Assembly: GCA_030066595.1 (NCBI GenBank)
Contig: JASJBI010000009.1
Span: 62,001-126,000, forward strand
Direction of reading: 5' to 3'
Origin: Alphaproteobacteria bacterium
GTDB lineage: Bacteria > Pseudomonadota > Alphaproteobacteria > JAJFFI01
Length of the DNA: 64,000 bases
A model generated the notes under the pieces. The model did not search any database. It was not told the DNA's origin and saw nothing but the letters and a program-made list of their open reading frames with translations. The translations under genes were made by a program, and so were the position numbers. Shown in pieces: positions 9,638 through 16,264 of this stretch. Numbering within the stretch: position 1 is the first letter of the stretch; every line of letters begins with the position of its first letter.

Positions 9638-10089
9638 GCGGGACGCTGACCCATCTCGCCCTGCACGTCCGGGACTACGACGCCTGCGTCGCCTTCTACC
9701 GCGAGTATTGCGGCATGCGCGAGGTCCACATGCGCATCGACACCGTTACCGGAAAGCGGGTCGTGTGGCTGGCCGAGCCGGGCCGCGAGCGCGAGATGAT
9801 ATTCGTGATCCTGCCCGGCGGACCGGGCCGCGACCAGGAAGACGGCGACTACAGCCATCTCGGCTTCGCGATGGAGAGCCGCGAGGCGGTCGATGCCATC
9901 GCCGACCGGGCGCGTCGCGATGGACGGTTGATCTGGGAACCCCGGGAAGAGCCCTATCCGGTCGGCTACTATTGCGGTGTCCGCGATCCCGACGGCAACG
10001 CGGTCGAGTTCAGCTACGGCCAGCCGCTCGGCCCCGGTGCAGAGGAGGCGGCCGCAGACGAGCTGGCCGGCAAAGAACCCAACGCCTGA
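9634..10089 (+). CDS. VOC family protein (glyoxalase/bleomycin-resistance fold)
   Basis: A 151-aa vicinal-oxygen-chelate fold protein. THLALHVRDYDACVAFYREYCG opens it, and the second beta-alpha-beta-beta unit ends at GVRDPDGNAVEFSYGQ. Likely metal ligands are His in THLALHV, His in SHLGF and Glu in AVEFS, matching the glyoxalase I-type spacing. The GTG start at 9634 overlaps the TGA of the upstream yqgE-like gene and is the only sensible start. The frame is open for longer upstream only because it overlaps other genes. Substrate unknown. Confidence 0.85.
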   Translation: MSGTLTHLALHVRDYDACVAFYREYCGMREVHMRIDTVTGKRVVWLAEPGREREMIFVILPGGPGRDQEDGDYSHLGFAMESREAVDAIADRARRDGRLIWEPREEPYPVGYYCGVRDPDGNAVEFSYGQPLGPGAEEAAADELAGKEPNA

Positions 10090-10191
10090 ATTCGGCCTCG
10101 GCATTGGTCCGCCCGCATCCGTTGTTCGTGAAAAAGTCCTTCGGCCTCGCGTAACTGGGCCTCAGTGTACTTTTCCCGTTTTCGATCAGGA

Positions 10192-10228
10192 AAAAATCCG
10201 ACTTGAGGCGGCTCTGCATCGGATTTTT
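10192..10228. repeat. hairpin 1 of array: 10-bp perfect arms, 17-nt loop
   Basis: AAAAATCCGA (10192-10201) pairs perfectly with TCGGATTTTT (10219-10228). First of five successive perfect inverted repeats between the VOC gene and meaB. Confidence 0.85.
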
Positions 10229-10239
10229 CGGTTGTTCAG

Positions 10240-10280
10240 TTCGCAAGCTTTCGCGTCTACAGGCCGGGAAAGCTTGCGAA
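10240..10280. repeat. hairpin 2 of array: 13-bp perfect arms, 15-nt loop
   Basis: TTCGCAAGCTTTC (10240-10252) pairs perfectly with GAAAGCTTGCGAA (10268-10280). Its centre is about 50 bp from that of hairpin 1. Confidence 0.88.
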
Positions 10281-10284
10281 TTCA

Positions 10285-10324
10285 GGTCCCAGTCATTACG
10301 GACATGCCCGTCGTGACTGGGACC
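10285..10324. repeat. hairpin 3 of array: 11-bp perfect arms, 18-nt loop
   Basis: GGTCCCAGTCA (10285-10295) pairs perfectly with TGACTGGGACC (10314-10324). An inner ACGG/CCGT pair (10298-10301, 10308-10311) can extend the stem. Confidence 0.88.
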
Positions 10325-10335
10325 AAGTGAGACTT

Positions 10336-10372
10336 GAAAACAAGTCGCCGGGCCGCCCCAAGACTTGTTTTC
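10336..10372. repeat. hairpin 4 of array: 11-bp perfect arms, 15-nt loop, with a competing short hairpin
   Basis: GAAAACAAGTC (10336-10346) pairs perfectly with GACTTGTTTTC (10362-10372). The left arm can instead fold on itself as GACTTG-AAAA-CAAGTC (10331-10346). The two structures are mutually exclusive. Confidence 0.85.
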
Positions 10373-10386
10373 GCTCATTCCCCTTC

Positions 10387-10427
10387 TGTGAAAAAGGACA
10401 CCGAGCGAAGCGAGAGACTTTTTCACA
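10387..10427. repeat. hairpin 5 of array: 10-bp perfect arms, 21-nt loop
   Basis: TGTGAAAAAG (10387-10396) pairs perfectly with CTTTTTCACA (10418-10427). It ends 31 bp before the meaB start codon, so it lies in the presumed meaB leader. Confidence 0.85.
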
Positions 10428-10458
10428 AGGGACGCATACGCCCTGCTATAAGCGGGCC

Positions 10459-11463
10459 ATGGCCAAGGCATCCGGGCCCGATCCATCCGCTCCGAACCCG
10501 CTGGCCGAGGCCGTCCTCGGCGGCGACCGGCGGGCGCTCGCCCGCGCGATCACGCGGATCGAATCGACCCGCGCCGACCATCATGCCGAGGCAACCGCCT
10601 TTCTCGAGACGGTGCTGCCGCGGACCGGGAGATCGGTCCGGCTGGCGATCTCGGGCGTGCCCGGCGTCGGCAAATCGACCTTCATAGAGGCCTTCGGCCT
10701 GCACATCATCGGTCAGGGGCACCGGGTTGCCGTGCTCGCCGTCGACCCGTCCTCCAAGCGCTCGGGCGGCTCGATTCTGGGCGACAAGACCCGCATGGAA
10801 GAGCTCGCGCGCCACCCGGACGCCTTCATCCGGCCGTCGCCCACGGGCGGCACGCTGGGCGGCGTCGCCCGGCGCACCCGCGAAGCCATGCTGGCCTGCG
10901 AGGCGGCGGGCTTTGACGTCATCATCGTCGAGACCGTGGGCGTCGGACAGTCCGAGACCACCGTGGCCGAGATGGTGGACATGTTCCTGCTGTTGCTGCA
11001 TCCCGGCGGCGGCGACGATTTGCAGGGCATCAAGCGCGGCATCGTCGAGCTGGCCGATCTGGTTCTGGTCAACAAGGCGGACGGAGAAATGAAGCAGGTC
11101 GCCGGGCGTACCGCCGCGGACTACAAGAACGCGTTGCACCTGCTGCATGCGCGGAGCGCCCACTGGCAGCCCCAGGTGAAGCTCTGCTCGGCGGTCACGG
11201 GCGAGGGCATTGCCGAGGCCTGGACCACGGTCGAGGCCTATATGACGGCCCTCTCGGCCGCCGGCGAGATCGAGGCGCGCCGGGCCGAGCAGGCCAAGAG
11301 CTGGATGTGGAACGAGGTCTCGGACCGCCTGATCGCCGCCCTCGACGCGCACCCGCAGGCCCAGGCGCGGCGCGCCGATCTCGAGGCGCGGGTGCGGAGC
11401 GGCCAGATGACGCCCACCGCGGCGGCGCAGGCGCTGCTGGAGTCCTTCCTGACCGGCCGCTGA
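10459..11463 (+). CDS. meaB: methylmalonyl-CoA mutase-associated GTPase MeaB
   Basis: A 334-aa G3E-type GTPase that gates cofactor loading and protects adenosylcobalamin mutases such as the methylmalonyl-CoA mutase at the window start. Walker A is GVPGVGKST at about residues 66-74. DPSSKRSGGSILGDKTRM and the ETVGVGQSE switch block are diagnostic, and the G4 motif is VNKADGEM. The ATG at 10459 (MAKASGPDP) is chosen: an in-frame extension to 10327 would translate through the hairpin array and has no family resemblance. The C-terminal dimerisation region is complete. Confidence 0.95.
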   Translation: MAKASGPDPSAPNPLAEAVLGGDRRALARAITRIESTRADHHAEATAFLETVLPRTGRSVRLAISGVPGVGKSTFIEAFGLHIIGQGHRVAVLAVDPSSKRSGGSILGDKTRMEELARHPDAFIRPSPTGGTLGGVARRTREAMLACEAAGFDVIIVETVGVGQSETTVAEMVDMFLLLLHPGGGDDLQGIKRGIVELADLVLVNKADGEMKQVAGRTAADYKNALHLLHARSAHWQPQVKLCSAVTGEGIAEAWTTVEAYMTALSAAGEIEARRAEQAKSWMWNEVSDRLIAALDAHPQAQARRADLEARVRSGQMTPTAAAQALLESFLTGR

Positions 11464-11479
11464 GGCGACTGCCCGCCCC

Positions 11480-11508
11480 TTGACCTGGGGGGCCGGCTTG
11501 CGTACATA
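11480..11508 (+). promoter_or_regulatory. putative sigma70-type promoter of rpmB
   Basis: TTGACC (11480-11485), a 17-bp spacer and TACATA (11503-11508) give a near-consensus housekeeping promoter 63 bp before the L28 start. Confidence 0.6.
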
Positions 11509-11571
11509 ACCGGCGCGGTTCGGGCCCCAGAGCATGCGCTAGGCCCGGCCTTTTCGTAAGAGGATAGTCCT

Positions 11572-11880
11572 ATGGCGCGACGCTGTGCGATCACCGGCAA
11601 AGGCGTGCAGACCGGCAACAATGTGAGCCACGCCCACAACAAGACCCGCAGACGGTTCCTGCCGAACCTGCAGACCACCTCGCTGTTCAGCGACGCGTTG
11701 GGCGCCCCGGTGCGGCTCCGCCTCACGGCGCGGGCGATCAAGACCATCGAACACAAGGGCGGGCTGGACGCCTATCTGATGGGCATGCCCACGGCCAAGC
11801 TGCCGACCGAGGCGCGTCGGCTGAAGAAGCGGATCGCCAAGGCCGCGGCCCAGAAGCAGGCGGCCGGCGCGACTGGCTGA
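11572..11880 (+). CDS. rpmB: 50S ribosomal protein L28
   Basis: A 102-aa L28 beginning [21 protein letters not shown], the alphaproteobacterial form; RRRFLPNLQ and [15 protein letters not shown] are the next conserved blocks. The C-terminus has the extra Lys/Ala-rich tail usual in this class. Its own promoter lies upstream and a GC hairpin with a short T-run follows, so it is probably monocistronic. Confidence 0.97.
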   Translation: MARRCAITGKGVQTGNNVSHAHNKTRRRFLPNLQTTSLFSDALGAPVRLRLTARAIKTIEHKGGLDAYLMGMPTAKLPTEARRLKKRIAKAAAQKQAAGATG

Positions 11881-11931
11881 CGCCTCGGGGCCGGGCAACC
11901 GGCCCATTCCCCGATTGATCCCGTGCCATGC

Positions 11932-11954
11932 GCCCGCCTTGCGGCGGGCTTTGT
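11932..11954 (+). terminator. putative rho-independent terminator after rpmB
   Basis: GCCCGCC (11932-11938) pairs perfectly with GGCGGGC (11943-11949) around a 4-nt loop, followed by TTTGT. It lies 52 bp after the rpmB stop and before upp. Confidence 0.6.
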
Positions 11955-12011
11955 GCGTCTGGCGACGGCCTGATAGTGTCTGTGCTTCCGTCGCCGCCGG
12001 ACCCGAGCGCC

Positions 12012-12665
12012 ATGGCCGATCCGTCCGAGTTCCCCAATCTCCGCGTTCTCGACCATCCCTTGGTCCAGGACAAGCTCAGCAACATGAGGATGAAGGACAC
12101 GCCGACCGCCGTATTCCGTCAGCTCTTGCGGGAACTGACCCCGCTGATCGCCTATGAGGCGACCCACGATCTGCCGATGGCGACCCGCCACATCGAGACT
12201 GCCCTGGCCGAGATGGAGGCGCCGGTCCTGGCCGACGGCCCGCCGGTGATCGTCTCGATCCTGCGGGCCGGCTTGGGCATGGCCCAGGCGCTGCACGAGC
12301 TCATGCCGAACGCGCCGGAAGGGCATATCGGGTTGCGCCGGGACGAGGTCACCAAGCAGCCGATCGAATATGTGGTGAGCCTGCCGTCGCTGGCGGGCCA
12401 GCGCGTGCTGATGGCCGATCCGATGATCGCCACGGGCCACAGCGCGGTCCGCGCCGTGGACGTCCTCAACGAACACGGCGTGGCCGATTCGCAGGTGCGT
12501 TTTGTCGCCCTGGTCTGCGCGCCCGAAGGGATGCGCCGGTTCCAGGAAGCGCATCCGGACACCCGGGTGTATGCGGCGGCGCTCGACGACCACCTGGACG
12601 CGGACGCCTTCATCGTGCCGGGGCTCGGCGACGCCGGAGATCGGCTGTTCGGCACCCAGCCGTAG
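12012..12665 (+). CDS. upp: uracil phosphoribosyltransferase
   Basis: A 217-aa salvage enzyme making UMP from uracil and PRPP. Family blocks are HPLVQDKLSNMRMKDT, the flexible-loop region SILRAGLGMAQAL, the PRPP motif MADPMIATGHSA and the C-terminal PGLGDAGDRLFGT. The ATG at 12012 is preferred; 28 further codons upstream are open but not conserved. It converges on the phytase-like gene with 4 bp between stops. Confidence 0.96.
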   Translation: MADPSEFPNLRVLDHPLVQDKLSNMRMKDTPTAVFRQLLRELTPLIAYEATHDLPMATRHIETALAEMEAPVLADGPPVIVSILRAGLGMAQALHELMPNAPEGHIGLRRDEVTKQPIEYVVSLPSLAGQRVLMADPMIATGHSAVRAVDVLNEHGVADSQVRFVALVCAPEGMRRFQEAHPDTRVYAAALDDHLDADAFIVPGLGDAGDRLFGTQP

Positions 12666-12669
12666 TCGC

Positions 12670-13644
12670 CTAGTCCTCGATCAGCTCGAACATGACCAGC
12701 AACGTCTGCTGGACGCGGTTGAAATTGTCGTCCGAGATCAGATAGATCAGCGTTTCGCCCTGCGCGCCGCGTCGCGCGGCGACCCCTTCGAAATTGTCCA
12801 GCAACAAAGGCGGCAGCAGGGTCGCCAGATGGTCCGGCGAGAGCCGCGCGTCGGCTTGAATGGTGGCGGCGGCGAGGCGGCGCAGCCGGGCAGCCGGGCC
12901 GGTCGCCACCGTAAAGCGCCGCTCGATCACCACGACGTCGCCATTGGGCAGCGTATCCGCGCCGGTCGGCCGAAAGCCGCCATCGGTGGCGTAACTGAGC
13001 GGTTGCCAGCGAACGCCGTCCCCGACCCAGCCGCGCACCAGGCCCGGCTGCAGGTCCAAGGACTCGGTGAGCACGAGATAGCGGCCATCGCTCAGTGTCG
13101 CGATCGCCTCCATGCCGCCATTGCCGGGGGCCTGGGTCACGCCCGGCGGGGTCGCCATGGCTTCGGGTCGCTTGCCCTCCCAGTCCGAGACGTCGTAGCG
13201 CCAAAGGCGATGCAACCGCTCGAAGGCGGCGACGACCCGCCCATCCGGACTGCGTGTCATCGCCTCGGCGTCCATGTTGCGCCCTCTGAGACGTCGCCCT
13301 TTCAAGTCCCGCATGGCGCCCATGCGGGTATCGGTCAAGCCGGCCAGTCGACCGTTTACGTAGATCGGCCGCGCGCGGAACCAGCGGCCGGTATCGGACA
13401 GGGCCAGCACGGCTTGGCCATCCGGCGAGACCGAGAGCGCGGAAAAGCCACCGAAGGCCCGATTGCCGCCACGCAGGCGCAAGCCGCCACGATAGCGCAG
13501 CTTGCCGACGGTGGTGCGCTCCGGGTCCTCGACGTCCAGTGGCATCACGGCCGTCTCGACCTCGATCGGCCAGTCCGCCGCCGCGTCGGCGATCGGGTCG
13601 AGAAACAGGAGGCAGAGGAGGGCAAGCGGGAACAGCGGGCGCAT
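12670..13644 (-). CDS. esterase-like activity of phytase family protein, exported
   Basis: A 324-aa protein with a signal peptide (MRPLFPLALLCLLFLDPIADAA). The rest resembles the phytase-like beta-propeller family, with FGGFSALSVSPDGQAVLALSDTG near the start, a NMDAEAMTRSPDG block and NFEGVAARRG near the end. Members are secreted or periplasmic, and a few have phosphoesterase activity; the natural substrate is unknown. The ATG at 13644 is chosen because it begins the signal peptide directly. Confidence 0.82.
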   Translation of the reverse strand: MRPLFPLALLCLLFLDPIADAAADWPIEVETAVMPLDVEDPERTTVGKLRYRGGLRLRGGNRAFGGFSALSVSPDGQAVLALSDTGRWFRARPIYVNGRLAGLTDTRMGAMRDLKGRRLRGRNMDAEAMTRSPDGRVVAAFERLHRLWRYDVSDWEGKRPEAMATPPGVTQAPGNGGMEAIATLSDGRYLVLTESLDLQPGLVRGWVGDGVRWQPLSYATDGGFRPTGADTLPNGDVVVIERRFTVATGPAARLRRLAAATIQADARLSPDHLATLLPPLLLDNFEGVAARRGAQGETLIYLISDDNFNRVQQTLLVMFELIED

Positions 13645-13778
13645 GGCCACTTTATAGCGGCTATCCATGAAGGTTCGCAGCACTCACATTTCCGTGAGGG
13701 GGCTGGCCACCTCCGGTCGGCCGCACCATGATCACGACCAGCCGATCTGCATATGCAAAACAAAGGGAGAGGGTAGCC

Positions 13779-14570
13779 ATGAACATCGCGCGCCGTGACA
13801 TGCTGCGGGGCGCGGCCAGCCTGCCGCTGGCCGCCATTCTTGCCGATCCACTGATCGCCAGGGCCGTCGCCGCCGGGCTCGACCAGGTGTCGACCAAGAC
13901 CGCCGGCGGTAAGACCGTCAACGCCTCGCTGGCGCTGCCGGCACGGACACCGGCGCCGGCCGTCGTCCTGGTCCATGAATGGTGGGGCCTCAACGACCAG
14001 ATCAAGTCGGTCGCGGCCGAGCTCGCCAAGGAGGGCTACATCGGATTGGCCGTCGATCTCTATGACGGCAAGGTCGCCGACAAGCCCGAAGGCGCCAAGC
14101 CCCTCATGGGGGCGGCGATGAAGCAGCCGAAGGTGGCCCAAGAGACCGTGGCGGCGTGGGCCGACTGGCTCGCCGCCCATGACCAGGCGACCGGCAAGAT
14201 CGGGACCGTCGGCTGGTGCTTTGGCGGCGGCTGGTCCTTGAACGCGTCGCTCTTGCGGCCGGTCGATGCGACGGTGATCTACTACGGCAGCGTGAGCCCC
14301 GAATGGGGCGGGGTCAGCCGGGCCCCCGATGCGCTGGCCAAGCTCAAGGGCCCGGTGCTCGGGCACTACGCGACCCAGGACAACTGGATCACCAAGGACA
14401 TGGTCGCGGGCTTCGAGGCGCGCATGAAGGAAGCGGACAAGCCGTTCACCAGCCACTGGTACGAGGCCCAGCACGCCTTCGCCAATCCGACCCAGGCGCG
14501 CTATGACGAGGCGGACGCGAAGACGGCCTGGGAGCGCACATCGGCCTTCTTCAAGCAGAACCTGGCATAG
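13779..14570 (+). CDS. dienelactone hydrolase family protein, Tat-type signal
   Basis: A 263-aa alpha/beta hydrolase of the dienelactone hydrolase family. The nucleophile is a cysteine (GWCFGGGW), with acid Asp in YATQDNWI and His in EAQHAFANP, giving the Cys-Asp-His triad. The N-terminus MNIARRDMLRGAASLPLAA has a twin-arginine pattern, implying export, whereas classic catabolic dienelactone hydrolases are cytosolic. AGGGAGAGGG lies 5-10 nt before the ATG. No aromatic-ring genes adjoin it, so its role is probably general ester or lactone hydrolysis. Confidence 0.9.
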   Translation: MNIARRDMLRGAASLPLAAILADPLIARAVAAGLDQVSTKTAGGKTVNASLALPARTPAPAVVLVHEWWGLNDQIKSVAAELAKEGYIGLAVDLYDGKVADKPEGAKPLMGAAMKQPKVAQETVAAWADWLAAHDQATGKIGTVGWCFGGGWSLNASLLRPVDATVIYYGSVSPEWGGVSRAPDALAKLKGPVLGHYATQDNWITKDMVAGFEARMKEADKPFTSHWYEAQHAFANPTQARYDEADAKTAWERTSAFFKQNLA

Positions 14571-14577
14571 GGGAAAC

Positions 14578-14716
14578 GACCCCCTCACCCTCCCGCAGCC
14601 TCACGGCTGCGGGCCCCTCCCTCTCCCACGAGGGGAGAGGGTTCATTGGGGATTGCCGGATCCGACACGGGGCTCCCTCCCCCTTGATGGGGGAGGGTGG
14701 GGTCGGGGTGAGCGCC
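14578..14716. repeat. compound palindromic intergenic element (C/G-rich)
   Basis: Outer arms of the CCCCTCACCCTCCC type at the left end are answered by GGGAGGGTGGGGTCGGGGTGAG at the right. Inside are smaller stems: GCAGCC/GGCTGC (14595-14610), CCTCTCCC/GGGGAGAGG (14620-14640) and CTCCCCC/GGGGGAG (about 14682-14697). This is the composite dispersed repeat often seen between genes in alphaproteobacteria. Confidence 0.65.
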
Positions 14717-14734
14717 ATGGTTCGGGCCGCTGCA

Positions 14735-14790
14735 TGCGGAGAGGGCGGGTCTCGAACCCGCCCCCAAACGTTTCGGCCGTTTCCGGCGCA
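14735..14790 (-). other. possible tRNA-Ser 3'-end remnant
   Basis: On the minus strand, a T-arm GCGGG-TTCGAGA-CCCGC is followed by CCTCTCC-G-CA, very like the T-arm, acceptor 3' strand and tail of tRNA-Ser (acceptor GGAGAGG/CCTCTCC). No anticodon arm, D-arm or 5' acceptor strand is found upstream, so this is at most a fragment. Such fragments often mark old integration sites. Confidence 0.35.
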
Positions 14791-14814
14791 AATGCCTACC
14801 AACCGCGAGGGTCC

Positions 14815-15267
14815 TCAGGCGGCGGCCGGCGCCTCGGCGGCGCGCTCGGCCCGAAGATGCGGCCTGATACCGATCAGCGGGACCACGATGAGCAGCAGAA
14901 AGCCCACATTGAACAGCACGTTGATCGCCGCGCCGCTCCAGACCGAGACGGCGGAATCGACCGCGAACCAGATCAGCGCGCTCAGCAGCAGCGCGGTCCA
15001 GGCCCAGCCCTCGCGGCGGCGGATGGCGTGGCGCGTCACGAACCAGCCGAGCTCGCCAAAGCCCGCGGTGAGCCCGCCGATGATGCCGAAGGCGAAGCGG
15101 GCAAAGGGTTCGGCCTCGGGAGGCATGGGGCCGCCCCACAGCGCCTCGTCGATCGGGGTCATCAGCGGCGCGAACAGCCCGCTCGTGCCGAACCCGGCAT
15201 AGGCGAGCCCCATCAGCGTGATCAGCGCGTAGGCGACGAGCAGGCAACGGTACCAGAGGATGAACAT
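14815..15267 (-). CDS. small membrane protein, unknown function
   Basis: A 150-aa protein with four predicted helices: LLVAYALITLMGLAYAGFG, FARFAFGIIGGLTAGFGELGW, WTALLLSALIWFAVDSAVSVW and INVLFNVGFLLLIVVPLIGI. The ATG at 15267 has CCAGGAG 7-13 nt upstream. It is divergent from the XRE/MmyB regulator, 132 bp apart, a layout in which the regulator often controls the neighbouring gene. No family name can be given with confidence. Confidence 0.75.
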   Translation of the reverse strand: MFILWYRCLLVAYALITLMGLAYAGFGTSGLFAPLMTPIDEALWGGPMPPEAEPFARFAFGIIGGLTAGFGELGWFVTRHAIRRREGWAWTALLLSALIWFAVDSAVSVWSGAAINVLFNVGFLLLIVVPLIGIRPHLRAERAAEAPAAA

Positions 15268-15399
15268 GGTCGTGCTCCTGGAACAGTCGATGAATGAGGT
15301 CCGAGCCTGGGCCGCGCCAGGGCATCGCCGCAATTACCTCGAAGGTAATGGCGCGGGGTCGCGGATCGGCGAGAATGGCCGGGCGAGGAGGGACCACGG

Positions 15400-16227
15400 A
15401 TGACGACGACCGGACAGGTTCAAGCGCAAGGCAATTTCGGACGGCTCTTGCGCGACTGGCGCGGCGCCAAGCGGCTCAGCCAGCTCGAGCTCGGCCTCGA
15501 GGCGAACGTTTCGGCGCGCCATATCAGCTTTCTCGAGACCGGGCGCGCTCAGCCCAGCCGGGAGATGGTGCTGATCCTCGGGCGCAGCCTGGACCTGCCG
15601 ATGCGCGAGCAGAACCTGTTGCTGCTGGCCGCCGGATTCGCCGGTCGTTTCACGGAGTCGGCGCTCGACGCGCCCGCCCTGGAACAGACGCGCCGGGCCT
15701 TGCGTTTCATGCTGGACAAGCATGAGCCCTGGCCCGCGATGGTCTTGGACGGCCGCTGGCACATGGTCATGCGGAACGCCGCTACGGACCGCCTGCTTGC
15801 GCTGATCCTGCCTCCCGGCGCGATGGCCGGAGACGGGCCGCAGGACATGCTGCAGTTCATGCTGACGCCCGGCCTGCTGGCCAGCGTGGTCGAGAACTGG
15901 GAGGAGGTCATGGCCGAGAGCGTCGCGCGCCTGCGGCGGGAGCGGGACGCCGGCTCGGCCCATCCGGATGTCGACGCGTTCCTGGCCGAGATCGAAACCG
16001 GCGCGGACTACCGCCGGGTGGTGGCGCGCAGCCGGGAGCATGCCGCGGGCGCCCCGCTGGTGCCGGTGGTGTTCCGCGTGCCCGACGGCCGGCTCGCCTT
16101 CTTCAGCACCATCGCCACCTTCGGCACGCCGCAGGACGTGACTCTGCAGGAGCTCAAGATCGAGTGCTTCTATCCGGCGGACGAGGCCAGCGAGGCGGCG
16201 GCGCGGCGCCTGCTGGCAGCGGCGTGA
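15400..16227 (+). CDS. XRE-family regulator with MmyB-like C-terminal domain
   Basis: A 275-aa transcription factor. Residues about 12-66 form a Cro/C1-type helix-turn-helix (LRDWRGAKRLSQLELGLEA, then SARHISFLETGRAQPS). The remainder (LLAAGFAGRF, WPAMVLDGRWHMVMRN, then VPVVFRVPDGRLAFFSTIATFG) matches the MmyB-like PAS-type ligand domain seen in many actinobacterial and proteobacterial regulators, some of which bind fatty acyl ligands. The probable target is the divergent membrane-protein gene; no operator is evident by eye. Confidence 0.9.
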   Translation: MTTTGQVQAQGNFGRLLRDWRGAKRLSQLELGLEANVSARHISFLETGRAQPSREMVLILGRSLDLPMREQNLLLLAAGFAGRFTESALDAPALEQTRRALRFMLDKHEPWPAMVLDGRWHMVMRNAATDRLLALILPPGAMAGDGPQDMLQFMLTPGLLASVVENWEEVMAESVARLRRERDAGSAHPDVDAFLAEIETGADYRRVVARSREHAAGAPLVPVVFRVPDGRLAFFSTIATFGTPQDVTLQELKIECFYPADEASEAAARRLLAAA

Positions 16228-16264
16228 AGGATGGCCCCGCGCGGCGAGGCGGAGCGGCTTGGCT

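Larger units (their letters stand above)
10128..10426. repeat. 11-bp inverted repeat bracketing the hairpin array
   Basis: GTGAAAAAGTC at 10128-10138 reappears as its exact reverse complement, GACTTTTTCAC, at 10416-10426, enclosing 277 bp. No clear target duplication is visible outside the arms. It may be the ends of a small non-autonomous element, or simply the left copy of a motif reused in the last hairpin. Confidence 0.5.

Noticed and set aside
10192..10427. CRISPR array
   Set aside because: The spacing is regular, but there is no conserved repeat sequence and no cas gene in the window.
10327..10458. An N-terminal extension of MeaB by 44 codons
   Set aside because: It would translate hairpins 4 and 5, has no MeaB similarity, and the family start fits the ATG at 10459.
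10090..10458. Cobalamin riboswitch upstream of meaB
   Set aside because: The B12-box and the conserved core were not found; the structures here are simple hairpins.
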